Source of the DNA: DATMBF01 sp035559595
GTDB taxonomy: Bacteria > Bacteroidota > Ignavibacteria > UBA10030
NCBI GenBank assembly: GCA_035559595.1
Contig: DATMBF010000016.1
Span: 1 to 57,296 of the forward strand
Direction of reading: 5' to 3'
DNA: 57,296 bases
Below the pieces are notes generated by a model. That model saw only the letters and a program-made list of their open reading frames with translations. It was not told the origin of the DNA and searched no databases. Shown here in pieces: positions 15,627 to 24,027 of the stretch (positions are counted from its first letter, which is position 1; each line of letters starts with the position of its first letter). Made by a program: the position numbers and the translations under genes.

Positions 15627-16670
15627 TTAGTTGACGGTATCGAGCCATTCTGCAAGAAAGATGTTGAATTCATATCGTGCCTTGGCGTTCCGGTCGGAAA
15701 CGAAAACAAGTGTTTTGCCGTTACGTGTAAACATCGGGAACGAATTGAATCCTCCATAGGTGATGCGTGTCAGATTCGAGCCGTCATCGTTCATGATGTA
15801 GAGATCGAAATTTCTCCCCCTCGGTTCGTTCATGTTGGATGAGAAGATGATCCGTTTGTTGTCGGGATGAAAGATGGGAGCGAAGTTTGCCGCACCGTTT
15901 GCCGTGAGTTGCCTCCGGTTCGATCCATCCGCGTTGCATAAGAAGATTTCCATCTTGCTCGGTCGAACCAGTTGTTCGGCCAGAAGCGATTTATACTCGT
16001 GAATCTCAAGCGAATCTTTTGGATGATACGCACGATACACGATCCGTTTTCCATCCCATGAGAAATTCGCTCCACCGTCATAGCCGATGGAAAAGGTAAT
16101 CCGTTTCACATCGGACCCGTTAAGATTCATCGTGTAGAGTTCCAGGTCTCCGTCGCGCGAAGACGTAAAAACGATGCGGTCTCCCGTGGGAGAAACCGTT
16201 GCTTCGGCGTCATAGCCGGGACTGGAAGCGAGGAGTCTCAGATTGCTCCCGTCGATTCCGGAGGTGTAAATCTCATAGTCATTCCAAACGCCCCAGACGT
16301 ACCCCTTTGACTTATCCGGACGCGGATAGCAGGTAGGATGGGTAGCGTGAGACGAAGCATAGAGAATCGTTTTGTTATCCGGAAAGAAATAGGCGCATGT
16401 TGTGATTCCCTTTCCGGTGCTCGCCAGCTTTTGATTCGACCCATCGAGGTTCATGACGAAAATCTGATCACACTGATACGGCTCGCGAGTGGATTGAAAG
16501 ACGAGCATCGATTCATCGAACGAGAAATACGCCTCGGCATTCGTGCCCCCAAAGGTTAGCTGCCGAATATTCCGGAGGTGCGTTTCCCTGGGAAATCGCA
16601 ACGGCTCATCGGATGTTGTGGTCGAAGATTGGAAGAAGAGGAGAAGAAGAGTAAAAGATAAAGGAACCAT
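15627..16670 (-). CDS. Exported TolB-like PD40 beta-propeller protein
   Basis: A 347-residue protein with an N-terminal hydrophobic signal (MVPLSFTLLLLFFQ) and at least five PD40/TolB repeats with the usual pattern of S/P-D-G-K-x-I-x-F-x-S and D-(L/I)-Y-x-M-N-x-D-G-S (for example DLELYTMNLNGSDVKRIT and NFDLYIMNDDGSNLTRIT). Such propellers bind proteins or peptides in the periplasm, and some accompany peptidases. Its position just before the M28 peptidase suggests a shared role in peptide handling or cell-envelope quality control; that is inferred. No catalytic motif was seen. Confidence 0.85.
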   Translation of the reverse strand: MVPLSFTLLLLFFQSSTTTSDEPLRFPRETHLRNIRQLTFGGTNAEAYFSFDESMLVFQSTREPYQCDQIFVMNLDGSNQKLASTGKGITTCAYFFPDNKTILYASSHATHPTCYPRPDKSKGYVWGVWNDYEIYTSGIDGSNLRLLASSPGYDAEATVSPTGDRIVFTSSRDGDLELYTMNLNGSDVKRITFSIGYDGGANFSWDGKRIVYRAYHPKDSLEIHEYKSLLAEQLVRPSKMEIFLCNADGSNRRQLTANGAANFAPIFHPDNKRIIFSSNMNEPRGRNFDLYIMNDDGSNLTRITYGGFNSFPMFTRNGKTLVFVSDRNAKARYEFNIFLAEWLDTVN

Positions 16671-16685
16671 GGGAGTCTCTCTTGA

Positions 16686-16946
16686 TTAGCAACCATCGGG
16701 AACGTACGTTGTGTTGTCGGTTGGGTCAAAAACGGATTGGATTCGATCGAGACGGATGATCATCTGATGGCCGGTGTCGAGGCGATTTCCTTCCAAATAC
16801 TCTTCCTTCCCTTTGGCATAGACGTCGCGCACTTTCAGTTCAATTTCTGCTCCGTCAATGCTCAATTTCAGGATTCGCCCCTTCAACGCTGCAACTTCGA
16901 AGACATCATAGAGCGAACAGGCTATCGGTTTGTAGGATGCGTTCAT
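16686..16946 (-). CDS. rof: Rof-like Rho-binding antiterminator
   Basis: An 86-residue protein that begins MNASYKPIACSLYDVFEVAA and continues with IDGAEIELKVRDVY, KEEYLEG and an IRLDRIQSVF end, the same order as E. coli Rof/YaeO (YQPINCDDYDNLELAC and ELRLDKITSF). Rof binds the Rho hexamer and blocks RNA loading, reducing termination. The start overlaps the stop of the DUF255 gene by four bases (ATGA). A role in protecting operons from Rho under stress would fit the redox neighbours but is inferred. Confidence 0.72.
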   Translation of the reverse strand: MNASYKPIACSLYDVFEVAALKGRILKLSIDGAEIELKVRDVYAKGKEEYLEGNRLDTGHQMIIRLDRIQSVFDPTDNTTYVPDGC

Positions 16947-19033
16947 ACGCCCACCGCCGATCCGTGGAGAAGGAGCTTTTCGAGCTCATCTGCTGAACGA
17001 ACGGGCATCGAACAGGAGAAGTTGGAGCAGACAAGCGCAAAGGGTTTCTCTTTGGCCTTGATGTGTTGTCGAACTGATGCCGGAAGAATAGTTGCCGTCC
17101 CTTCGTTGGCAATGGTGACAATTTTCTGAGAGACGAACGTGCGGAGCGCAACATTCAACAGCTCGTTTCCACGATCGTCTCCTTTATCCGTTGCAACGAC
17201 AACATGAGTAGAGGGATGGAGATACGAATCAATGGCCAGGACAAGTGTGCCGGCGAAGATTCCTTGTGTCGCTGCAATGCCCGAGAAATAGTTCAGGATC
17301 GATTCCGCGAGATTGAGATAACGCTTCTTTTCAGTGACTGTATACAGTTTCAGCAACAGGAGTGCGGCAACGGCGTTAGCCCCCGGGGTCGGCGAGTCTG
17401 TAACAGGTTTATAGGGGAGTGATAGAGCTCCGACGGAGGCCGACGTTGAAGGGAGGTCATTGAACGCCGAGTGTCCAGTTTCGTTCTCTGTGTCTTGATC
17501 CCAGAAGAGTTCGATCGTCTTCTGGACGATTTCTTCGGCTTCAATCCAATACCGGATTTCTCCCGTCACTTCGAATGCCGTGAGGAGCGCATTCGTGATT
17601 TCGATTTGGTCGTCAAGAAACGTTTCCGATGCTCCTGCTCGATGGGAGAGCAGTCCGTTTGGTTGCCGATGTTCTCTGAGGATGCGGTCGAGACTGAGAA
17701 GGGCGAAATCGCGGTGCCGGGAAATCCCGAATGCCTTGAATGCCTCGAGATAGGCTTGGATCATCATTCCGTTCCAGCTCGCGTAGATAGAGCGATCGAC
17801 AAACGGAGGCTTGCGTAATGTGCGTGCCTTGAGGAGTTTTGCCTTGCCAGTCTCGATTTTTTCTTGCACATCATCGAGCGGTTTATGAAGAATCTCTGCA
17901 ATTTGTTCTGCCGTTTTATCTACGAACAGGACATTCTGCCGGGGGTCATGATGCATCTCTCCCCGTTCGTCGATATTGAAATGCAGGCTCAGTACTTCGA
18001 GTTCCTCCGATGTGAGTACCTTTTTTGCATCGTCGGTTGTCCAAGTAAAGTACGACCCATCGTCGCCGGGCGCGACGTCCGCATCTTGACTTGCATAAAA
18101 CCCGCCTGCGGTTCGATCGCTTAAAACCTCGTCTACATATCGGATGATATCGAGCGCAATGTGACGAAAGAACTGGTTACCCGTCGCTTGTGCAGCGTGA
18201 ACATAGTTCACGAGGAGGCTTGCGTTGTCGTAGAGCATCTTTTCGAAATGAGGAACGATCCATCGTTCATCGGTGCTATAGCGGTGAAAGCCTCCTGCAA
18301 GCTGATCATAGATGCCTCCGCGAGCCATGGACGTAAGGGTACCATTGATCGCGTCGAGCATCCATCGCTCGCCTGTCGCCAGGTAGCGCCTAAGGAGAAG
18401 CTCGATGACGCCCGGATGCGGAAACTTGGGCGCAGTCCCGAATCCGCCATGGCGAATATCATGATTGCGTGAGATGACGGAGAGCGCGGTATCGACGAGC
18501 GAGTCGGTCAACTCAAGCTTCTCTCCAGACCGCGAAAGATGCTGTGTGAGAAACCGTTCCACTTCGGCGGCATTTTGAACGGCCTTTGTCGGTTCAGTTT
18601 TGAAAAGATCGGCAATGGCCTGGAGGACCTTGATAAAACCGGGGCGGCCGTAACGGTCGGTGGGAGGGAAATACGTTCCGCCATAAAACGGTCGCCCATC
18701 AGGCAGCAGAAACGCAGTGAGAGGCCAACCACCCTGACCACTAATGGCGTTGACAGCAGACTGATACCGGGCATCGACATCGGGTCGTTCATCGCGATCA
18801 ACTTTGACGGCAACGAACTGGTCGTTAATGATTGTAGCGATGTCCGGATTTTCATAGCTCTCCGAGTCCATAACGTGGCACCAATGGCACCACACTGCGC
18901 CGATATCGAGCAAGATTGGCTTGTTTTGCTGTCTTGCTCGAACGAAAGCTTCCTCAGACCAGGGGTACCACTCCACAGGCTGATGGGCAGCGGATTTCAG
19001 GTAGGAACTATGTTCATGCCGAAGGCGATTCAC
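16943..19033 (-). CDS. DUF255 (YyaL/Spermatogenesis-associated 20-like) thioredoxin-fold protein
   Basis: A 696-residue member of the widely conserved YyaL/SPATA20 family. The N-terminal thioredoxin-like domain has the redox motif AVWCHWCHVMD (Cys49, Cys52) and the family's HEHSSYLKSAAHQPVEWYPW opening; the rest is an (alpha/alpha)6 barrel like N-acylglucosamine 2-epimerases (SGQGGWPLTAFLLPDGRPF, LYDNASLLVNY). The start is GTG at 19033, six bases after the peroxiredoxin stop; the next in-frame ATG would remove conserved sequence. Exact activity is not established in the family. Cytoplasmic by the absence of a signal. Confidence 0.92.
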   Translation of the reverse strand: MNRLRHEHSSYLKSAAHQPVEWYPWSEEAFVRARQQNKPILLDIGAVWCHWCHVMDSESYENPDIATIINDQFVAVKVDRDERPDVDARYQSAVNAISGQGGWPLTAFLLPDGRPFYGGTYFPPTDRYGRPGFIKVLQAIADLFKTEPTKAVQNAAEVERFLTQHLSRSGEKLELTDSLVDTALSVISRNHDIRHGGFGTAPKFPHPGVIELLLRRYLATGERWMLDAINGTLTSMARGGIYDQLAGGFHRYSTDERWIVPHFEKMLYDNASLLVNYVHAAQATGNQFFRHIALDIIRYVDEVLSDRTAGGFYASQDADVAPGDDGSYFTWTTDDAKKVLTSEELEVLSLHFNIDERGEMHHDPRQNVLFVDKTAEQIAEILHKPLDDVQEKIETGKAKLLKARTLRKPPFVDRSIYASWNGMMIQAYLEAFKAFGISRHRDFALLSLDRILREHRQPNGLLSHRAGASETFLDDQIEITNALLTAFEVTGEIRYWIEAEEIVQKTIELFWDQDTENETGHSAFNDLPSTSASVGALSLPYKPVTDSPTPGANAVAALLLLKLYTVTEKKRYLNLAESILNYFSGIAATQGIFAGTLVLAIDSYLHPSTHVVVATDKGDDRGNELLNVALRTFVSQKIVTIANEGTATILPASVRQHIKAKEKPFALVCSNFSCSMPVRSADELEKLLLHGSAVGV

Positions 19034-19039
19034 GCGGGT

Positions 19040-19573
19040 TTAACGAAGCTGGGCGAGAGCTTCTTTAAGGCGGTTGAAGTCGTCGATGGTTGCAACGCTG
19101 TACTCGAGGTCGATGTAAGCCAATTTCCCCTGCTTATCGATGACGAAAACGGTCCGTTTGTTGTACATCGTTTTTTCATTATAGCTGTTATAGCGTTTCG
19201 CAACTTCGTGAGAGTGGTCGCTCAAGAGCTTGAAAGGGAGGTTGTGATGCTTTGCCCATTCGTGATGTGACCAAACATAATCACCGCTGATGGCAAGGAC
19301 CTCTGCATTCAGCGATTGGAGACCTGCAAAATCATCGCGCATGGTGCACACTTCTTTAGTGCAGCCGGGACTCCAATCGGAAGGGTAGAAGGCGAGAACG
19401 ATGTTGCTTCTTCCTATGATCTCGGAGAGTTTCAAAGGGGTTCGGGAGACGGAATCCCTGGTAGCATAAGTCAAACTGAAATCCGGTGCAGGCTGACCTA
19501 CCGCAAGGTCCTGGGCAGCTATCGGTGCGACACTCCACAACATGAGAAAGGCTACAAAAGCGGATGTCCTCAT
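19040..19573 (-). CDS. Exported peroxiredoxin (BCP/PrxQ-like)
   Basis: A 177-residue peroxiredoxin with an N-terminal signal (MRTSAFVAFLMLWSVAPIAAQ). The active site reads PSDWSPGCTKEVCTM: the Cys in GCTKE is the likely peroxidatic residue and the Cys five positions later the resolving one, the arrangement of PrxQ/BCP enzymes. It should reduce hydroperoxides in the periplasm. The start at 19573 is supported by a strong ribosome-binding site (GGAGG) and by the signal peptide; the longer reading has neither. It is the first gene of a five-gene operon, behind a candidate promoter at 19598-19626. Confidence 0.9.
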   Translation of the reverse strand: MRTSAFVAFLMLWSVAPIAAQDLAVGQPAPDFSLTYATRDSVSRTPLKLSEIIGRSNIVLAFYPSDWSPGCTKEVCTMRDDFAGLQSLNAEVLAISGDYVWSHHEWAKHHNLPFKLLSDHSHEVAKRYNSYNEKTMYNKRTVFVIDKQGKLAYIDLEYSVATIDDFNRLKEALAQLR

Positions 19574-19597
19574 AGATCCTCCAAAATCGTTAAGAAA

Positions 19598-19626
19598 AAA
19601 GTAAACCTTCTTTCCGTGAAAGGCAA
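19598..19626 (-). promoter_or_regulatory. Candidate promoter of the peroxiredoxin operon
   Basis: Minus strand TTGCCT (19626-19621), 17-base spacer and TACTTT (19603-19598), about 25 bases before the peroxiredoxin ATG. Confidence 0.4.
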
Positions 19627-19660
19627 ATAATTCGGAACGACACAGTTGCGAACGTTTTGG

Positions 19661-19689
19661 TTGCTTCTCTTGTTCCACCTGTGTATCTT
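19661..19689 (+). promoter_or_regulatory. Candidate promoter of the small Cys/His protein and TonB receptor
   Basis: TTGCTT (19661-19666), 17-base spacer and TATCTT (19684-19689). The transcript would begin within a few bases of the ATG at 19698, so it may be leaderless. Confidence 0.35.
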
Positions 19690-19697
19690 TTTTTGTC

Positions 19698-20045
19698 ATG
19701 ATGACAGCCTCGCCGAGCCGAATTACAGCGTTGATTCTCTTTCTCTTCTTGACGCTGAAACTCCTTCCGATCGAAGGAGGTCACTCCAGTTTCCCTTCCA
19801 AGGCGGCTTCGTCGTTCCACGTTCTCAAGAATCATGACTGTTCAGGGAAGAAAGTACATGACGAGCTTTCCGAAGCTCATCACTGCACTCTTTGTCATCG
19901 CCACTCTCCAACCGAGGCTTATCGTACACTCATCGTAACTGTCAGCCGGGTTGTTGTCGGCTCAACACCGATTATCGAGCCCACCCATCGGGAGCCGAAA
20001 GACTTTTTCAAAGCCTCCTCGAAGCGCGGTCCCCCAGTCGCATAA
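19698..20045 (+). CDS. Small exported Cys/His-rich protein upstream of a TonB receptor
   Basis: A 115-residue protein (the ATG at 19701 is an equal alternative) with a hydrophobic N-terminal signal or anchor (about 9-25), then His and Cys residues in HDCSGKK and EAHHCTLCHRHSP, and a tail ending SSKRGPPVA. Short proteins of this kind often precede TonB-dependent receptors for metals in Bacteroidota and are loosely called DUF2946-like. The CTLCH segment matches the CxxCH heme pattern, but one site in so short a protein is more likely to bind metal. A role in metal handling with the receptor 116 bases downstream is inferred. Confidence 0.65.
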   Translation: MMTASPSRITALILFLFLTLKLLPIEGGHSSFPSKAASSFHVLKNHDCSGKKVHDELSEAHHCTLCHRHSPTEAYRTLIVTVSRVVVGSTPIIEPTHREPKDFFKASSKRGPPVA

Positions 20046-20060
20046 TCCGTTCATCAACGT

Positions 20061-20113
20061 TTGTCCTTCGGTGCAGGAGTGGAAGGTAGGCAATGCTTCT
20101 CTTCGAAGGACAA
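20061..20113 (+). repeat. 10-bp perfect inverted repeat in the leader of the TonB receptor gene
   Basis: TTGTCCTTCG (20061-20070) is exactly complementary to CGAAGGACAA (20104-20113), with a 33-base loop. It lies between the small Cys/His gene and the receptor, 48 bases before the receptor ATG, and has no U-run, so it does not look like a terminator. It may be an RNA hairpin or a wide operator. Confidence 0.6.
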
Positions 20114-20161
20114 GACATCATGCAAATTCCAACTTCATTACGTTGAGAAGAGGAGAAGTAC

Positions 20162-22393
20162 ATGCGAGAGTTGATTTTCTTGATCTTGATATTACCAAGT
20201 GCAATGGTATACGCTACACCGGAACCAGGGAGATTTATCGGTAAGATTACTGGAATTGTGAGAGATGGAGAAACAGGCCAGCCTCTCGTTGGGGTCAACA
20301 TTCTGATGCCGGCATTGAAACGGGGAACGACCACCGACACAGAAGGACGGTATAGTTTTGATAATCTGCACGAGGGGGTCTATACACTCAGGTTTAGTTA
20401 TCTTGGTTACGCCACAGCAACATTCACGGTCGTTATCGAAGATCGGGATGTGGAACTGAACGTTGTGTTACAACCAAGCATCCTTCAATTGCCGTCGATC
20501 ACGGTCACGGGAAAACCTCAGGCGACAGATATTCTTTCTTCTACGCAATCTACAGACGTCCTGGAAGAACATGAGATCGCTCGGTTGCGCGGCCAGACAA
20601 TCGGCGGAACACTGGACCACCTTCCCGGTGTATCGGTTCTCAGTACGGGAACAGGTGTAGCGAAACCGGTGATTCGCGGACTCAGCTCTCAACGCGTTCT
20701 TATCATTAACGATGGCGTGCGGCAAGAAGGGCAGCAATGGGCTGATGAGCATGGGCCGGAAATCGATGTTTTTCAGGCAGAGAAGATTGAAGTCGTGCGC
20801 GGTCCCGGAAGTATCTTGTATGGCTCTGATGCCCTCGGCGGAGTGGTGAACGTCGTGTATCCTGACCTCCACGTTGCGCCGCCTGGAAGATCAAAGCTGG
20901 AGTCGGTAGTATCTGTGAATGCATTCTCGAACAATGATCAACTGAGCGGCGCTTTGGGTTTGAGCGGGGCAATAGGTCGCTTTGGGTATCGCGGAAATAT
21001 CAGTATGCGAGACGCCGGTGATATTCGGACGCCTAGGGGAATATTATTCAACTCGGGTTCAGAGGAGCTGAATGGCAGCGGAACAATCGGATACACTGGA
21101 GAGTCGGGATTTTTCAATGCCACGTATACACGCTTCAGTACAAAGTTAAGATTCCATGAAGATCCCATCCTGGATCCCGGGGCTACTCCATATCAACAGA
21201 TCACCCATGACAAACTGAATTTTCACAGCAACGTCTCGCTGGAAGGTCTGCGCCTCGAATCTCATGGTGGCTGGCAGAAGAATGTGCGTCAGGAATTCGA
21301 GGAGGATATTGCAGCCGATCCGGCGCTGGAGTTGGTCACTTCGACATATACGTTCGATGCCAAAGGACATCATCGTCCATTCGGACCGGTTTTTGGAACT
21401 GTTGGCCTCTCAATGATGCGGCAGAATTTTGACTCACGACGTCAGGAGAAGCTCATCCCGAATTCCAAAGCACTGAACCTCGCTGCGTTCCTTTACGAGG
21501 AATTCAATCTCGAACCGATATCGTTCTCTGGAGGGATACGATTTGATAGCCGATCCCTCGATGTTGAGGAAAGTGCAGAATTGAATGTCCAGGCGCAGGA
21601 GAGGTCCTATACTGCACTGTCCGGGTCGATCGGGGCAACCTATCGGCCGCTGGAATCGTTCGCCATCATCGCAAGCTATGCAAATGGTTGGCGCGCTCCA
21701 ACCGCGTTCGAGTTATTTGCGGATGGAGTCCATGAAGGAACAGCGACATATGAAGTCGGTTTAGCAACGCTTCTACCGGAGCGATCGTCCAATGTCGACC
21801 TTTCCTTACGTTATGTTGCTCCTTCACTCGTTGCGCAGATGACGGTATACCGGAACAGAATCATCGACTACATCTACGCTGCGCCGACAGGTCTCATCGA
21901 CAGCGCATCGACATTTCCTATTTATCAATACAGGCAAGCGGATGCCACGTTGATTGGCGGAGAGCTCTCTCTCAAGGCTCAGCTCGCATCGTGGTGGCAG
22001 CTGCATATAACAGCAGATGTTGTTCGGGGTGAGAATAACGAAACAAAGAACCCCTTGCCCAGAATCCCTGCCCCAAAGGTCTATATCGAGACGCAATTTC
22101 AACTTGAAGCGCTTGGTCCGTTGCATCATCCTCACCTCAATGTAAGGATTCGATCAGTGGGAAAGCAGTCGAGGGTTGATCTGCAAGAGACTCCGACTGC
22201 CGGATATGCTCTCTTTGACCTTTCGGCGGGTTTTGAATTCGAGTTAGCAAGCCGAATGACGGCTGTTCATTTGGGTATCGACAACCTCTTCGATCGGGCG
22301 TATGTCGATCACCTCAACCGCTACAAGTCATATGCTCTGAATCCGGGAAGAAATCTTACGGCGCGAATAACGATGCCGCTTTCACTCATATAA
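20162..22393 (+). CDS. TonB-dependent outer membrane receptor
   Basis: A 743-residue receptor. Order: signal peptide (about 1-19), carboxypeptidase-regulatory-like domain (about 27-108; ITGIVRDGETGQPLVGVNIL, GRYSFDNLHEGVYTLRFSYLGY), plug (about 112-225; VIRGLSSQRVLIINDGVRQ, EVVRGPGSILYGSDALGGVV), and a 22-strand barrel ending in NLTARITMPLSLI. The plug stretch with QWADEHGPEIDVFQAEKIEV is common in receptors for metals or metal chelates. With the small Cys/His protein upstream, metal or metallophore uptake is the best guess. A good ribosome-binding site (GAAGAGGAGAAG) precedes the ATG. A terminator follows the stop. The energising exbB-exbD genes lie one gene downstream. Confidence 0.93.
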   Translation: MRELIFLILILPSAMVYATPEPGRFIGKITGIVRDGETGQPLVGVNILMPALKRGTTTDTEGRYSFDNLHEGVYTLRFSYLGYATATFTVVIEDRDVELNVVLQPSILQLPSITVTGKPQATDILSSTQSTDVLEEHEIARLRGQTIGGTLDHLPGVSVLSTGTGVAKPVIRGLSSQRVLIINDGVRQEGQQWADEHGPEIDVFQAEKIEVVRGPGSILYGSDALGGVVNVVYPDLHVAPPGRSKLESVVSVNAFSNNDQLSGALGLSGAIGRFGYRGNISMRDAGDIRTPRGILFNSGSEELNGSGTIGYTGESGFFNATYTRFSTKLRFHEDPILDPGATPYQQITHDKLNFHSNVSLEGLRLESHGGWQKNVRQEFEEDIAADPALELVTSTYTFDAKGHHRPFGPVFGTVGLSMMRQNFDSRRQEKLIPNSKALNLAAFLYEEFNLEPISFSGGIRFDSRSLDVEESAELNVQAQERSYTALSGSIGATYRPLESFAIIASYANGWRAPTAFELFADGVHEGTATYEVGLATLLPERSSNVDLSLRYVAPSLVAQMTVYRNRIIDYIYAAPTGLIDSASTFPIYQYRQADATLIGGELSLKAQLASWWQLHITADVVRGENNETKNPLPRIPAPKVYIETQFQLEALGPLHHPHLNVRIRSVGKQSRVDLQETPTAGYALFDLSAGFEFELASRMTAVHLGIDNLFDRAYVDHLNRYKSYALNPGRNLTARITMPLSLI

Positions 22394-22397
22394 CAAC

Positions 22398-22432
22398 CGG
22401 GCGGGTCTGCATCGAACCCGCTCGTTTGTTTT
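22398..22432 (+). terminator. Rho-independent terminator after the TonB receptor
   Basis: A 9-bp stem (CGGGCGGGT at 22398-22406 with ACCCGCTCG at 22416-22424, one G-T pair), 9-base loop, and TTTGTTTT at 22425-22432. Confidence 0.85.
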
Positions 22433-22439
22433 CAAGTTT

Positions 22440-22448
22440 TGATATATT
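22440..22448 (+). promoter_or_regulatory. Candidate extended -10 promoter of the SDR gene
   Basis: TGaTATATT at 22440-22448 is an extended -10 element; no clear -35 was found. The gene starts 37 bases later. Confidence 0.3.
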
Positions 22449-22485
22449 GGTGTGGAGTATCCCTCCACTTTTGATCTGAGAAGAT

Positions 22486-23190
22486 ATGCCGTTAAAGAAC
22501 AAACGAGTACTCGTTACAGGCGGAACTGGGGCGTTGGGGAGCTTTCTGTGCGAGCGGTTTCTCCAAGAGCAGATGAAAGTTGCGGCCACGTACCGGAGTG
22601 AAGAAAAGCGAGCTTCATTTCCTCAGTTTATCGCAAAGAATGCATTACTGATCAAAGCTGATGTGAGTAACGAGAATGATGTAAGAAGGTTGTTCGATGA
22701 TGTTGTTTCGAATTTTGGTGGAGTTGATATCGTGGTCAATACCGTTGGAGGATACATCCCGACAAAACACCTCACTGAAGTGTCGACGGAGGAGTGGGAG
22801 AGAATGATGAACATCAATCTTCGGTCGACATTTCTTTGCACCCGCGAGGCACTGAAAAAGATGAAAGGAAATTCATATGGTCGCATCATGAACATGAGTG
22901 CCAAGATTGGGCTTCATCCCACACCGGGCAGAGTGGCCTATGCCATATCCAAAGCTGGCGTGAACATGCTTACCGAGATTATTGCTCAGGAACTGAAGGG
23001 GACCGGAATCACCATCAACGCGATTGCTCCAAGCATCATCGACACGGCTGCGAATCGAGAGTCGATGCCTGACGAAGATCATTCGACATGGGTGAAACCA
23101 CAGACCATCGCAGATATGATCCTTCATCTCTGCTCGGAAGAGGCGGGGCAAATTTCGGGCAACATCATCAAGGTCTATGGTGGGGTCTGA
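22486..23190 (+). CDS. Short-chain dehydrogenase/reductase (SDR) family protein
   Basis: A 234-residue classical SDR: cofactor loop VTGGTGALGSFLCERF near the N-terminus, the structural NAG-like turn at VVNTVGGYIP, the catalytic Ser in MNMSAKIGL, and the Y-x-x-x-K motif in AYAISKAGVNM. The basic residues after strand 2 (YRSEEKRA) suggest NADP(H). The substrate is unknown; the FabG resemblance is only general. It sits alone between a terminator and the exb promoter, so it is probably a single-gene unit. Confidence 0.88.
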   Translation: MPLKNKRVLVTGGTGALGSFLCERFLQEQMKVAATYRSEEKRASFPQFIAKNALLIKADVSNENDVRRLFDDVVSNFGGVDIVVNTVGGYIPTKHLTEVSTEEWERMMNINLRSTFLCTREALKKMKGNSYGRIMNMSAKIGLHPTPGRVAYAISKAGVNMLTEIIAQELKGTGITINAIAPSIIDTAANRESMPDEDHSTWVKPQTIADMILHLCSEEAGQISGNIIKVYGGV

Positions 23191-23205
23191 GAATCAAATA
23201 ATTTG

Positions 23206-23234
23206 TTGACTTTCAAGGCTTCTTTTGATATACT
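23206..23234 (+). promoter_or_regulatory. Promoter of the exbB-exbD-exbD operon
   Basis: TTGACT (23206-23211), 17-base spacer, TATACT (23229-23234) preceded by TGa (extended -10). The exbB start is 64 bases further on. Confidence 0.6.
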
Positions 23235-23297
23235 TTCAGACGTTTAGAAACGGGACCCCTTAACGTTTATCCACTCAACTCAGGAGGATTAGGCTCC

Positions 23298-24008
23298 ATG
23301 GACATTGCAGGTCTGGTTACCTACTTCTTTCAGGCGGCAACCGAAAGCGGCGGAATGTTGAATTGGCTTCAGCAAAAGTATGTAGATGGTGGGTTCTTCA
23401 TGCATCCCATCCTCGGAACATTAATTATCGGACTGGCATTTTGTATCGAACGGATTTGGACGTTGAACCGAGCTCAAGTCGACACAAAGAAGTTCCTTCT
23501 TGAAGTGAAGAAGGCATTGGACGAGGGTGGAGTGCAGGCGGCTCTCGATGTGTGCGCCAACAATCGAGGCTCGATCGCGAGTGTCTTCCAGGCAGGCCTT
23601 CTCCGCGCAGAAGAAGGGATCGAAGCAGCAGAGAAGGCGATCATCAGCTACGGCGGTATTGAAATGGCATTTCTCGAAAAAGGACTCGTGTGGATTTCAC
23701 TCTGTATCTCCCTTGCTCCACTCCTGGGCTTCACCGGAACAGTGCAAGGAATGATCGAGGCATTCGACGCGATCAAAGAAGCGAAGAACATCTCGCCGGA
23801 AATCGTTGCCGGCGGTATTTCCGTAGCGCTCCTCACGACACTCTTTGGGCTGGTCGTCGCTATGCTCCTGCAGGTCTTCTATAACTATTTTGTTTCTCGA
23901 ATTGACCGCCTTGTCATTGACATGGAAGAGAGCTCGATCGAGCTCATTGACTCGCTTGTTCTCTTAAAGGCAGGCCGGAAAGTCGGCGAACGCGGCGGAA
24001 AGAAATAA
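23298..24008 (+). CDS. exbB: MotA/TolQ/ExbB proton channel family protein
   Basis: A 236-residue inner-membrane protein with three predicted helices (about 35-52, 130-155 and 170-200) and the family signature SLAPLLGFTGTVQGMIEAF, with the hydroxyl residues that line the proton path, followed by GGISVALLTTLFGLVVAM. It forms the pentamer that, with ExbD, turns proton-motive force into TonB movement, and so would drive receptors such as the one at 20162. A strong ribosome-binding site (AGGAGG) precedes the ATG. First gene of a three-gene operon. A TolQ-like role cannot be excluded from sequence alone. Confidence 0.92.
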   Translation: MDIAGLVTYFFQAATESGGMLNWLQQKYVDGGFFMHPILGTLIIGLAFCIERIWTLNRAQVDTKKFLLEVKKALDEGGVQAALDVCANNRGSIASVFQAGLLRAEEGIEAAEKAIISYGGIEMAFLEKGLVWISLCISLAPLLGFTGTVQGMIEAFDAIKEAKNISPEIVAGGISVALLTTLFGLVVAMLLQVFYNYFVSRIDRLVIDMEESSIELIDSLVLLKAGRKVGERGGKK

Positions 24009-24027
24009 TTTTTAACAAACCAGACCA

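Noticed and set aside
16943..19033. DUF255 gene as a cellobiose epimerase
   Set aside because: The barrel part resembles epimerases, but the N-terminal thioredoxin motif and overall order fit the YyaL/SPATA20 family.
19698..20045. CTLCH as a cytochrome c heme-binding site
   Set aside because: One CxxCH in a short His-rich protein with no cytochrome features and no maturation genes nearby; metal binding is more likely.
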